Positions 36,209 to 45,284 of a stretch of 64,000 bases of DNA are shown one piece after another; the first letter of the stretch is position 1, and each line of letters opens with the position of its first letter. The translations under genes and the position numbers were made by a program. The stretch covers positions 106,917 through 170,916 of the forward strand of contig JAUMTW010000004.1 in assembly GCA_030531005.1 (NCBI GenBank). Direction: 5' to 3'. This stretch comes from Corynebacterium sp. Lineage in GTDB: Bacteria > Actinomycetota > Actinomycetes > Mycobacteriales > Mycobacteriaceae. The notes under the pieces were generated by a model. The model was not told where the DNA came from. It saw nothing but the letters and a program-made list of their open reading frames with translations, and did no database searches.

Positions 36209-37382
36209 GATGCGGGCTCCTTTGCTTGTAATAGCGCCATTGCCGTGAAGCGAGGATCGCTGCTCGCGCGCACTCATCGGCGCTCACACTGCCTGTAGAT
36301 AAATCTATTTCTTCGTTGATTCCACTCAGGAGAAGTTCTTGTAAGCGTGTTGCAACCAAAGGTATAAAAAACGGCAATTCTTCTGGTATTGCCCCGGACA
36401 AGATGATTTGTTGCGGGTTAAGAAAGTAAATCGCTTGCGCACAAATACGCGCTGTGGCATCCGCGGCTTTCGCAACATGAGCGATTGCAGCTGGCTCATG
36501 AGCCGTATAAGCTTCCCTCAATTGTTGCACGGTTTTTACCCCAACACTACTGAGTAGGGCTGATGTTGTCGCTATAGTCTCAAAACATCCGGTTTTCCCA
36601 CACCGGCATTTCCCGGCTGCACCAGTAATGGGCATATGTCCTACTTCGCCGGCATGTCCAGAAGCACCGAGCACGAAGAATCCATTGATGGTGGCCGTTG
36701 CCATAATGCCTTCCGCAATACGCAGGTAGAAGATATTGCGCTTTCCTTTGGCCTTTCCCCAGTGATTTTCCGCGAGCGCTGCTATACGTACAGTGTTTTC
36801 GATAAAGGGTTTTCCACTTGTAGGAAAGTATTCTGCAACCGTTTTCCGAACCCAGCGGAGCAATGCTTTATTCTCGTTGGGTACATACAAAGATCCGAAC
36901 GCATGCGGCACCCCAATTCCTATATCGCGTACGTAACTTGTATCGACTTTTTCCGGCAATTCTTTTTGGAGACGTCCCAAAACCGCTACAAAATCTCGTT
37001 GCCACTCCCCTCTTGAGCATAAATGTAAGGTGAATATTGCGTTATCTGCCGCATCGACGACGACAGCGTGGGAGCCAAAGCGGGAGATGTCAATACCAAT
37101 ACCAACCGCGCTGTCTTTCGTGAGTGAAATCTGTTCTGTGGGGCGTCCGCGGCCGCCTGTTGGATGTACCTGGCTTTCGACAACATGTTCTTGGATCAGT
37201 GGGGTGAGCACTCGTACTAGTGCTGTTCGGGAAATTCCTAGCTGTTGTGCGAGTCGCTTCCGATTACTAGGACCGTGGTGCAGAATTGCAATGATATCTG
37301 CTTCTAGCTCACTTTGCCCGATGTGCCCAACGGGGATAAAAGCTGTTGCCTCAATCGTTTGATCCTGCACCACGAGCCCCAC
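36201..37382 (-). CDS. ROK-family transcriptional regulator
   Basis: A 393-residue NagC/XylR-type protein. The N-terminal winged helix-turn-helix is ELEADIIAILHHGPSNRKRLAQQLGISRTALVRVLTPLIQEHVV. A ROK sugar-kinase-like domain follows with SAVGIGIDISRFGSHAVVVD. The zinc loop GHMPITGAAGKCRCGKTGCFETI has the C-x-C-G-x-x-G-C-x-E signature. Such proteins repress sugar operons and are released by a sugar or sugar phosphate. The start GTG 37382 or the later GTG 37373 lies 38 bases after the sulfatase stop. It is the best candidate to bind the two matching sites at 40509 and 41422. Confidence 0.91.
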   Translation of the reverse strand: MGLVVQDQTIEATAFIPVGHIGQSELEADIIAILHHGPSNRKRLAQQLGISRTALVRVLTPLIQEHVVESQVHPTGGRGRPTEQISLTKDSAVGIGIDISRFGSHAVVVDAADNAIFTLHLCSRGEWQRDFVAVLGRLQKELPEKVDTSYVRDIGIGVPHAFGSLYVPNENKALLRWVRKTVAEYFPTSGKPFIENTVRIAALAENHWGKAKGKRNIFYLRIAEGIMATATINGFFVLGASGHAGEVGHMPITGAAGKCRCGKTGCFETIATTSALLSSVGVKTVQQLREAYTAHEPAAIAHVAKAADATARICAQAIYFLNPQQIILSGAIPEELPFFIPLVATRLQELLLSGINEEIDLSTGSVSADECARAAILASRQWRYYKQRSPHHD

Positions 37383-37419
37383 CTACTTATGCTTGGACAT
37401 GAAACTATTGTGATGATGA

Positions 37420-38967
37420 TTAGTTTACAGTTTCATCATCTTCTACATTGTCCCAATCAGACTTTGATGTGCCCCCGAGTGGCAAATCGTAATCTGTCAT
37501 GGCATTCATCCACTTCGCGAAAGCTTCATCGCCACGTTCCGTCAATTTGTGGAATAGATCTGCGGAAAGTTCAGCCACAATAGGCTTGTAACGAGGCGCA
37601 TAGTAGACGTTGTTCATCTCATAGGGATCAACGCGCAAGTCGTATAGTTCATTGATGCCCTCATGGCTGACAACAAGTTTGAATTCCTTGGTGCGCAGCA
37701 TTCTTTGCTGCAACGGGAAATGGTGTCCATGGAATTCGCACACTATTTCCTTGCGCCAATCCGCAATTTCTTTTCCGGTCGATAGCGAAACGATGGATTT
37801 GCCATCTTCCACCAAAGAAGTATCGAGACCAGCGATATCGAGAACTGTGGCAGGCAGGTCCAACAAGGAAACAAATTCACTGCATGTCCCCACAGTCGAT
37901 ACTCCAGGAATATTGGCAATGAACGGCACATTGTAGATGTCATCATACATTGCCGGCCCTTTATCGTTCATCCGATGCGACCCGGTAAATTCGCCGTGGT
38001 CTGCAGTAAAGAAGACCGCCGTGTCGTCAAGGATTCCTAACTCCTTTGCCGCATCCATGATACGGCCAATTTCCATGTCAATCATGGCTACGTATCCCCA
38101 ATAGATCGCAATGAGTTTCTTCCACTCCTCATTACTAAACGACGATGTGGACCAATAGGTGGCATAGTTTTCTTGGACCTGTGGTTTGCCCACAAGGCTA
38201 TCTCCGAAATTCGGTGGCAACTCAACCACGTTTGGATCAATCAGATCAAACCATTTCGACGGCAAGAAATACGGTAGGTGCGGTCCAAAGAAGTGAATAT
38301 CTAAACTGAAGGGTTTACCTTCGTTCTTCCAGTCTTGCGCATATTGCTTCATGCGCGCGATGGCAGTGTCGGCGATAAACCGCTCAAAAGTTGCTTCTTC
38401 TGGCTGGTGTAGTCGAGCAGCAATGACATGGCCCGGCCGATCACCCGGTAGCAAGCCTTGATGGTAGTCATAGGCTCTCACGGGCGGAAGATCGTTGTCT
38501 TTGAGCCATTGAACATATCGCTCATTGGCAACTGGGTTGATGGCTCCAAAGAAGGAATCATCATCCATTCCGTGCGCGTCTGGCGGAAGGGTTCCGACAT
38601 GGTACTTACCGACAAGTCCCACATTGTATCCATTATCCCGGAGCTCTTGAGTGTAGGTCCATTCTCCTTCCCGCAACTCGCAGTTATAAGCAATATTCCA
38701 CTCTGGGTTTGCAACGACTTGATGTTTCAGCGGAATTTTGCCTGTAATCAACGACGCACGCGCTGGGGTACAGATTGCTGTAGGCGTGAAGGCTTGTGTG
38801 AACGCAAATCCATTGGCACCAATTTCATCTAGATTTGGTGTTACTGCATGAGGATTGCCCAAGCACCCGATAGTATCAACGCGGTGTTGATCCGTCATGA
38901 TGACGAGTACATTACGGACGTTATCCGGGATGATGCGCTTCTTGCTTGTACTACTTACCTGTGTCAT
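37420..38967 (-). CDS. Cys-type sulfatase, cytosolic
   Basis: A 515-residue type I sulfatase. The N-terminal metal site is NVLVIMTDQHRVDTIGCLGNPHAVTPNLD. The formylglycine site is TAICTPARASLITGKIPL (Cys66-T-P-A-R70). Later blocks are HYHVGTLPPDAHG-like VGKYHVGTLP, DIHFFGPHLPYFLP and TADHGEFTGSHRM. There is no signal peptide, so hydrolysis takes place in the cytosol after uptake. GAGGGAGAA precedes the start. Cys at the key position requires maturation, which the neighbouring anaerobic maturase supplies. The substrate is unknown; neighbours point to a sulfated hexose or aminosugar, although choline sulfate or another small ester is not excluded. Confidence 0.92.
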   Translation of the reverse strand: MTQVSSTSKKRIIPDNVRNVLVIMTDQHRVDTIGCLGNPHAVTPNLDEIGANGFAFTQAFTPTAICTPARASLITGKIPLKHQVVANPEWNIAYNCELREGEWTYTQELRDNGYNVGLVGKYHVGTLPPDAHGMDDDSFFGAINPVANERYVQWLKDNDLPPVRAYDYHQGLLPGDRPGHVIAARLHQPEEATFERFIADTAIARMKQYAQDWKNEGKPFSLDIHFFGPHLPYFLPSKWFDLIDPNVVELPPNFGDSLVGKPQVQENYATYWSTSSFSNEEWKKLIAIYWGYVAMIDMEIGRIMDAAKELGILDDTAVFFTADHGEFTGSHRMNDKGPAMYDDIYNVPFIANIPGVSTVGTCSEFVSLLDLPATVLDIAGLDTSLVEDGKSIVSLSTGKEIADWRKEIVCEFHGHHFPLQQRMLRTKEFKLVVSHEGINELYDLRVDPYEMNNVYYAPRYKPIVAELSADLFHKLTERGDEAFAKWMNAMTDYDLPLGGTSKSDWDNVEDDETVN

Positions 38968-39017
38968 GAGATTCTCCCTCTCAAAATGGCTGCAATATGG
39001 TTCTGGAAACTACGGTG

Positions 39018-40442
39018 CTATCCCATTTCTTCAAGCTGCCGTCCCTTCGTTTCTTTAAGGTACTTTGCGGTGAAAATGACTGACAGAACTCCGAAACCGC
39101 AGTACATCCAATAGGTAAATGCTGGAGACCATGCGATGAGATAAGGGAACATCAATACGACGATGAGATTGACTGCGAAGTCTGCACCTGATGCCATTGA
39201 CATCGCACCACCGCGAATTTGATTCGGGAACATTTCTCCCATAACGATCGAAAAAATTGGGCCCCAGGAGGAGGTAAATCCGAGGATAAAGGTGCAAAGT
39301 GCGCCTACCGCGAGGTAACCAAGCAGCTTGTTATCAGAAATATCTGGGTTACCATCTACAACTGGTGCAACTGTGAATACGGTTGCGACCACACCAAGGG
39401 AAACCGCTATGAGGCAACCGCCACCAATGAGCATGTTTCGACGCCCTACTTTATCAACCAAGGCAATGCCTGTTCCCACACCTACTAGCTTGAATGCGGT
39501 AATCAGAAGTGTTTGCTGGAAAGCCGATTCCTCTGAGAAGCCTACTGATTCAAATAATGTATTGCTGAAGAAGAAGATGCCATTGATACCGGTGAGCTGC
39601 TGGAAGGCAGCGATCATCATTGCAACCCATACCAGCCCCATCCAAGGGGAATGAATAATTTCACGCATGCTCAAGGTACGGGCATTCTCCCCGCCCATTG
39701 AATCGCGAATAGCAGCAACACGGGAATCCAAATCATCTTCGCCTGTTACCTTGGCTAATACGGCTTTCGCCTCTTCCATTCGCCCTTGACTAACAAGGAA
39801 GCGTGGTGACTCTGGAATGGTAGCCGTCATTATGGTGAAGAACACTGCCGGAATGATCAGGCATAGGAACATCCATTGCCATGCGGCAAGTCCAAGCGCC
39901 AATTCTGCTTCAGATGAGCCAGCGTGTTCAATAACAATCATGTTGATAACTCCGGCTAAGAAGAGACCTACAATGATCTCAAGCTGCCGGAATGCGATGA
40001 GGCGGCCTCGAATATGAGCTGGTGCAATTTCTGCAATATAGCCGGGCCCTACTGTGGTAGCAGCACCAAATCCCATACCACCAATCACTCGGCACAACAG
40101 CAAGAATGCATATCCCCAATCGCCGAATAAGGGGCTGAAAGCTCCAAAAATGGCTTCAAATAGTAAGAATGGCGCGACGCAGAGTAACGTCTTTTTTCGC
40201 CCGATTTTGTCAGAAATACGGCCAGCGACGAATGCCCCGAAAAGCGCACCGATGATACCTGCCGCCCCTGCAACACCCTTTGCAAATGCGCCGAGTTCAA
40301 AGGTAACACCAACGGCTTTTATGGCCCCATTGAGAACCATTCCCTCGAAGCCGTAGAAAAATGCACCGAGAGAAGCGATAAGGGCAATGCCGGTTGCACG
40401 TCGCTGCGCTGCCCGTACTTGAGGAGAAACTTCGGTAGTCAT
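39018..40442 (-). CDS. MFS sugar-porter family transporter
   Basis: A 474-residue permease with twelve predicted helices. Signatures of the sugar-porter family are GRISDKIGRKKTLL between helices 2 and 3, ARxGGxGxG-type RVIGGMGFGAATTVGPGYIAEIAPAHIRGRLIAFRQ, PESPRFLVSQGR in the middle and ALVDKVGRRNMLIGG. The second half has QQLTGINGIFFFSNTLF, a typical substrate-path motif. AAGGGG precedes the start. It lies 50 bases before the sulfatase and probably imports the sulfated sugar. The 29-bp site at 40509 is 67 bases upstream. Confidence 0.92.
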   Translation of the reverse strand: MTTEVSPQVRAAQRRATGIALIASLGAFFYGFEGMVLNGAIKAVGVTFELGAFAKGVAGAAGIIGALFGAFVAGRISDKIGRKKTLLCVAPFLLFEAIFGAFSPLFGDWGYAFLLLCRVIGGMGFGAATTVGPGYIAEIAPAHIRGRLIAFRQLEIIVGLFLAGVINMIVIEHAGSSEAELALGLAAWQWMFLCLIIPAVFFTIMTATIPESPRFLVSQGRMEEAKAVLAKVTGEDDLDSRVAAIRDSMGGENARTLSMREIIHSPWMGLVWVAMMIAAFQQLTGINGIFFFSNTLFESVGFSEESAFQQTLLITAFKLVGVGTGIALVDKVGRRNMLIGGGCLIAVSLGVVATVFTVAPVVDGNPDISDNKLLGYLAVGALCTFILGFTSSWGPIFSIVMGEMFPNQIRGGAMSMASGADFAVNLIVVLMFPYLIAWSPAFTYWMYCGFGVLSVIFTAKYLKETKGRQLEEMG

Positions 40443-40508
40443 TATCCAACCCCTTCTGCAATGAAACCTGCAGCATATGCCGCATTACTGCAGACGTTAC
40501 AACCAGAT

Positions 40509-40537
40509 ATTTTTGACCGCAGTAAGTTTCATAATTA
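40509..40537. promoter_or_regulatory. Putative ROK operator before the sugar porter
   Basis: A 29-base site beginning ATTTTTGACC, with AGTTTC at 40525-40530 region context GTAAGTTTCATAAT and ending TTA. It matches the site at 41422-41450 at 22 of 29 positions without gaps. Both sites have the same orientation relative to their downstream minus-strand gene. Confidence 0.6.
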
Positions 40538-40544
40538 CACCCCT

Positions 40545-41399
40545 TTAGGGGGTGGCCGCAGGGAGATTGGCCGCACCAAGGAGCTGAGAATCAGCCCCCA
40601 ACACCGCTTTTTCAATGGGAGGAGCCGGAATCACTCCACAGTATTTCGCTACTAATTCTTGTAGTGGCGTAAAAAGAGCACTTCCGGCTCCAGATATTCC
40701 ACCACCAACCACAACCGGAAGCGGCCCCAACAATCCGACACTATAGGAAATACAGCGCGCTACCGAGTCGATGAGAATATTCCAAATATCCGCGGCTTCA
40801 CTATCGCTTTCCACTGAGCTCACCAAATTTTCAACACTGTCACCCCAGCGACTCATAATCCCGCCGGCAGCAGCTAATTCTTCAATGCGCCTTCCGCCAT
40901 TCTCAGGCAAAACTAATTGCCCGATTTCCCCACACCAGGGATGCAGATTGAGCGCGGTTCTCCCCACCACTGGCGCTATTGATAATCCGGTGCCAAGTGC
41001 CAAATAGACAAACGAGGGATAACCGCAGCCATATAAGCTTTCAGCGCGCGCTCCACATCGAACGTCATGCTCAACGCGCACAGTAGTATTCAGCTCATTT
41101 TCAAGCATTGATTTCAGAGGATAATCCCTCCACCCTAAATTTCCTGCGAAATGGATTATCCCTGAGCTACTATCGATAACTCCAGGACTACAAACGCCCA
41201 CGAAATCTGGCACGTCTATTCCCAAAAGCTCGCAGAGCTTACGGATGCAGCCCGCAATATCATCGGCGTCTGTCGGACAAGCGGCTCTTCGGACAATCGT
41301 ATCCCCATGAGCCACAAGTGCAGCCTTGACCGTAGTACCTCCAATATCGATTCCTAGTTTCAGCGTATTTGGGTCTTTTTCTATCGTGTTGGTACTCAT
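40545..41399 (-). CDS. ROK-family sugar kinase
   Basis: A 284-residue kinase (start ATG 41399, MSTNTIEKDPNTLKLG). Phosphate-binding motif LGIDIGGTTVKAALV lies near the N-terminus, FVGVCSPGVIDSSSGIIHFAGNLGWRDYPLK in the middle, and LALGTGLSIAPVVG and LHPWCGEIGQLVLPE follow. The ExGH catalytic/zinc segment is altered: CGEIGQL has the E-x-G part, but there is no C-x-C-G-x-x-G-C zinc loop, unlike the regulator at 36201. No helix-turn-helix is present, so it is an enzyme rather than a regulator. It would phosphorylate the sugar after desulfation. Confidence 0.87.
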   Translation of the reverse strand: MSTNTIEKDPNTLKLGIDIGGTTVKAALVAHGDTIVRRAACPTDADDIAGCIRKLCELLGIDVPDFVGVCSPGVIDSSSGIIHFAGNLGWRDYPLKSMLENELNTTVRVEHDVRCGARAESLYGCGYPSFVYLALGTGLSIAPVVGRTALNLHPWCGEIGQLVLPENGGRRIEELAAAGGIMSRWGDSVENLVSSVESDSEAADIWNILIDSVARCISYSVGLLGPLPVVVGGGISGAGSALFTPLQELVAKYCGVIPAPPIEKAVLGADSQLLGAANLPAATP

Positions 41400-41825
41400 A
41401 CCAATAAGCCTAAAATGATTTATTTTTGACCATGTAAAGTTTCGTAATAAAAGTTCCCTTTTGTGACAGAAAGTCACCAGGGCATTCTAGAGAACCAGAA
41501 AGCACACGGATAAAAGCCGCGAAACTTCACACGTGCTCGGAAAATATTTTTCTTACCGGTCGTTTCTGCGCGTTTGAAGTACACCTTCTGCGAAGCGCTA
41601 GAGCAGGAAAATGCGAAATGTTGGGTTACTGCCCTACAACATCTGCTGAAAAAGACAGTATCCATTGGCGGTACCGGGGAGACAAGCGATCACACCCTGA
41701 CACTAGGGTCCATGCGTAGGAGATACATAACATGCGGCTGGAACTTAGTACAACGTGGTGAAGCTGTTGTTTTCTTAACAGCGATGCACTTCAACACTGG
41801 ATATAATATTGAATGACTTGCTTTT
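41400..41825. other. Stretch between the sugar kinase and meaB
   Basis: Apart from the operator-like site at 41422-41450 I see no supported feature in these 426 bases. Frames on both strands (for example plus 41574-41816) lack ribosome-binding sites and recognisable motifs. This is where the accessory block meets the mutase genes. Confidence 0.45.
41422..41450. promoter_or_regulatory. Putative ROK operator before the sugar kinase
   Basis: A 29-base site starting ATTTTTGACC and continuing ATGTAAAGTTTCGTAATAA. It is the twin of the site at 40509-40537. It begins 22 bases upstream of the kinase start, so it would cover the promoter or the transcription start. Confidence 0.6.
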
Positions 41826-42929
41826 CTATTGGTTAGAACGATCAAAAGCTTGTAATATTTCCTGGGCTGCTAGAGCCGCTGTTGTTTCATCATGACGTAG
41901 TTGCTGCTCGATAGTTCCACGTACGGCTTGTACTGCAGTACTCGTGTTGAGTCTTTGCAGCAAGGTTTCATGCACCATCTGCCACATCCACTGCACCTGC
42001 TGCTCACGGCGATTGTGATCAAAGTACCCGCAATCCACCATCGCCGCATGATGAGCTTGAACCTGGGACCAAAACTCCTCAACACCAGTGCGTTCGACCG
42101 CTGACATCGTCAGCGTCGGTGGGTTCCAATTCGGATTATCCTGGCGCACCATATGCAAGGCCGCAGCCAACTCGCGGGCAGCCCGCTTGGCATTTTTCTT
42201 ATTTGGTCCGTCTGCTTTATTAATGGCCACAATATCTGCCATCTCTAAAATGCCCTTCTTAATACCTTGGAGCTGGTCACCAGCACCAGCAAGAGCTAAG
42301 AAGGTAAAGCAATCCACCATTTGCGCTACAGCAACCTCGGATTGACCCACACCAACGGTTTCGACGATGATGACGTCATAGCCGGCAGCCTCGAAAACCA
42401 CCATGGATTCCCGGGTTGCTTTGGCCACACCACCTAATGTTCCGGCAGATGGTGAAGGCCGAATAAAGGCATCATCAGCATTAGCAAGCTTCGGCATGCG
42501 CGTCTTATCACCGAGAATTGATCCCCGAGTTTTGGTCGAAGAAGGATCAATAGCGACCACAGCAACCTTTTTGCCCTGTTCAATAAGTTGCATGCCTAAT
42601 GCTTCGATAAACGTTGACTTACCAACGCCAGGCACCCCGGTGATGCCCACCCGGATAGCATTGCCACTATGCGGTAATAACTTCAGCAATAATTCTTGAG
42701 CAAGCACGCGATGAGCTTGGGCAGTCGATTCCAACAAGGTAATGGCACGGGCGATCTTCGAGCGCTCTCCAGCTAACACACCTTCATAGAGGTCATCAAC
42801 ATCAATGCGGCGGCGCATGCGTTGGATGACTTCCGGTGCGACTGCCGTTTGCGCGCCGAGGTCCGTGCCCGCCGTCGTCACGAGCGAGCCCAGGGTGTGC
42901 TCTAAGTAATTATGTTCAGTGTGGGACAT
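41826..42929 (-). CDS. meaB: Methylmalonyl-CoA mutase-associated G-protein chaperone MeaB
   Basis: A 367-residue GTPase that loads and protects the cobalamin cofactor of methylmalonyl-CoA mutase. ATG 42929 (MSHTEHNYLEH) has a strong GGAAGG five bases before it. The G motifs are VGITGVPGVGKSTFIEALG (P-loop), VVAIDPSSTKTRGSILGDKTRM, DVIIVETVGVGQSE and INKADGPNKKNAKRA (NKAD). A helical dimerisation end follows. The gene is third in the mutA-mutB-meaB order on the minus strand, 142 bases after mutB. Confidence 0.96.
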   Translation of the reverse strand: MSHTEHNYLEHTLGSLVTTAGTDLGAQTAVAPEVIQRMRRRIDVDDLYEGVLAGERSKIARAITLLESTAQAHRVLAQELLLKLLPHSGNAIRVGITGVPGVGKSTFIEALGMQLIEQGKKVAVVAIDPSSTKTRGSILGDKTRMPKLANADDAFIRPSPSAGTLGGVAKATRESMVVFEAAGYDVIIVETVGVGQSEVAVAQMVDCFTFLALAGAGDQLQGIKKGILEMADIVAINKADGPNKKNAKRAARELAAALHMVRQDNPNWNPPTLTMSAVERTGVEEFWSQVQAHHAAMVDCGYFDHNRREQQVQWMWQMVHETLLQRLNTSTAVQAVRGTIEQQLRHDETTAALAAQEILQAFDRSNQ

Positions 42930-43071
42930 AGTAGCCTTCCATTTCGGCATGCAACCGGTGCTGCTACGGTGCTAGCAATGCACAACAGCAGGCATCCGTG
43001 CGAAGAAACAAACTCAATGTGTTGATTGCCTAGGATACCTGCTGAGGGGCTTGACGGGTACGATTACCGCA

Positions 43072-45279
43072 CTATTTTACTTCTGCGGGAAGTTCAATAC
43101 CCAGTTGGGTGCTGAGCTTGGTCAGCATATCAATTGCGGAATCAGCGATAACCGAACCAGGTGGATAAATGGCAACAGCGCCATCATCATAGAGTTCTTG
43201 AAAATCACCAGGTGGGATCACACCACCAACCACAATCATGATGTCCTCGCGGCCAAGCTTCTTTAATTCCTCGCGGAGCGCAGGAACCAAGGTTAAGTGG
43301 CCGGCAGCAAGAGAAGATACCCCAACGATGTGGACATCATTATCCACTGCAGCGCGCGCTGCTTCTGCTGGGGTTTGGAACAGCGGTCCCACATCAACGT
43401 CCATGCCCATATCGGCATAGGCAGAAGCTACTACCTTCTGGCCGCGGTCATGGCCATCCTGTCCCATCTTGGCAATGTAAATACGCGGACGGCGCCCCTC
43501 TTGCTCTGCGAAGGCATCGGCAAGCTCAATAGCACGAGTGACGTTATCCACTTCGCCTTCCTTAGCGACCTCATCCTTGTAGACACCGGAGAGGGTCTTA
43601 ATCTCTGCTTCGTGACGGCCATAAACCTTCTCCAAAGCGTAGGAGATTTCTCCTACTGTGGCCTTGGCACGAGCTGCATCCACAGAAAGCTGCAGCAGGT
43701 TTAAGCTCAAATCACCGGGTTCCTTATCCTCGCGCGCAGCTGCGGCAGTCAAGGCATCCAATGCATCCTGAACGGCCTGCTCATCACGCTCGGCGCGTAG
43801 CTGCTCCAACTTGGCCAGCTGCTCCGCACGAACCTTGGAGTTCTCCACCTTGAGCACTTCAATTTGCTCATCTTCGGCAACCACGTACTTATTCACACCG
43901 ATCAAAGCCTGGCGGCCAGAATCAATACGAGCCTGGGTACGCGCAGCAGATTCCTCAATACGTAACTTTGGAATGCCTTCAATCGTAGCCTGAGCCATAC
44001 CACCGGCAGCCTCAACCTCTTCGATGTGCTTGCGCGCACGCTCAGCAAGCTGCTCAGTGAGCCACTCAACATAGTAAGAACCAGCCCAAGGATCCACCGG
44101 ACGTACCGTGCCGGATTCTTGCTGCAACAGCAACTGAGTATTACGTGCAATACGTGCCGAGAAGTCTGTTGGCAACGCCAGGGCCTCATCGAGGGCATTC
44201 GTGTGCAACGACTGAGTGTGCCCTTGGGTTGCAGCCATAGCCTCAATAGCGGTACGCGGCACGTTGTTATAGACATCTTGGGCAGTCAGCGACCAACCAG
44301 AAGTCTGCGAGTGGGTACGCAGCGACTGTGACTTCGGATTCTTTGGATCGAACTTACCTACCAACTCGCTCCAGAGCAGGCGACCTGCACGCAACTTGGC
44401 GATTTCCATAAAGGTATTCATGGAAATTCCCCAAAAGAAGGACAGACGTGGTGCGAACTTATCAACATCCAGACCAACATCCTTGCCGGCACGGATGTAT
44501 TCAATGCCATCCGCCAAGGTGTAGGCCAACTCCAGGTCCGCAGTCGCACCGGCTTCTTGGATGTGATAACCGGAAATAGAAATGGAGTTAAAGCGGGGCA
44601 TCTTGAGCGAGGTGTACTCGAAGATATTCGAGATAATGCGCATTGATGCCTTTGGTGGATAGATGTAAGTGTTGCGCACCATGAATTCTTTAAGAATATC
44701 GTTCTGAATAGTGCCAGCAAGCTGCTCTGGGGCAACCCCCTGCTCTTCTGCGGCAACGATGTACATCGCCAAAATAGGCAACACCGCACCATTCATGGTC
44801 ATAGACACCGAAACGGCACCTAAGTCGATGCCTTCGAAGAGCTGACGCATATCCAAAATGGAATCCACGGCCACCCCGGCCATACCGACGTCACCAACAA
44901 CGCGCTCATTATCTGAGTCATATCCGCGGTGAGTGGCCAAGTCGAAGGCCACCGACAACCCCTTTTGGCCCGCAGCGAGATTGCGGCGGTAGAAGGCATT
45001 GGATTCCGCAGCAGTCGAAAAGCCTGCGTATTGGCGAATAGTCCACGGCTGGTTGGTGTACATGGTTGGGTATGGTCCCCGCATAAACGGTGGCATACCT
45101 GGGAAAGAATCCAGCTGGGCTGCAGCAACAGCATCATCGCGCAATTCGCGCTCGAATACCCGAGGCACTTCAATACCTTCTGGAGTAATCCAGGTTTCCT
45201 CTGCATCACTGCGTGGGGATGGTGATGCAGCTGCTGGTGGCTGGTAGTCGTATTCTGCGAAATTTGGGATCGTAGTCAT
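43072..45279 (-). CDS. mutB: Methylmalonyl-CoA mutase, large (catalytic) subunit
   Basis: A 735-residue alpha subunit of B12-dependent methylmalonyl-CoA mutase, which interconverts methylmalonyl- and succinyl-CoA. The barrel domain shows [61 protein letters not shown]-type signatures (as short blocks: [29 protein letters not shown]). The C-terminal cobalamin domain has the lower-ligand motif DGHDRGQKV, then [14 protein letters not shown] and [10 protein letters not shown]. It starts only five bases after mutA stops. Confidence 0.97.
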   Translation of the reverse strand: MTTIPNFAEYDYQPPAAASPSPRSDAEETWITPEGIEVPRVFERELRDDAVAAAQLDSFPGMPPFMRGPYPTMYTNQPWTIRQYAGFSTAAESNAFYRRNLAAGQKGLSVAFDLATHRGYDSDNERVVGDVGMAGVAVDSILDMRQLFEGIDLGAVSVSMTMNGAVLPILAMYIVAAEEQGVAPEQLAGTIQNDILKEFMVRNTYIYPPKASMRIISNIFEYTSLKMPRFNSISISGYHIQEAGATADLELAYTLADGIEYIRAGKDVGLDVDKFAPRLSFFWGISMNTFMEIAKLRAGRLLWSELVGKFDPKNPKSQSLRTHSQTSGWSLTAQDVYNNVPRTAIEAMAATQGHTQSLHTNALDEALALPTDFSARIARNTQLLLQQESGTVRPVDPWAGSYYVEWLTEQLAERARKHIEEVEAAGGMAQATIEGIPKLRIEESAARTQARIDSGRQALIGVNKYVVAEDEQIEVLKVENSKVRAEQLAKLEQLRAERDEQAVQDALDALTAAAAREDKEPGDLSLNLLQLSVDAARAKATVGEISYALEKVYGRHEAEIKTLSGVYKDEVAKEGEVDNVTRAIELADAFAEQEGRRPRIYIAKMGQDGHDRGQKVVASAYADMGMDVDVGPLFQTPAEAARAAVDNDVHIVGVSSLAAGHLTLVPALREELKKLGREDIMIVVGGVIPPGDFQELYDDGAVAIYPPGSVIADSAIDMLTKLSTQLGIELPAEVK

Positions 45280-45284
45280 GTTTC

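Noticed and set aside
41574-41816. 80-codon frame between the sugar kinase and meaB
   Set aside because: No ribosome-binding site and no recognisable motif.
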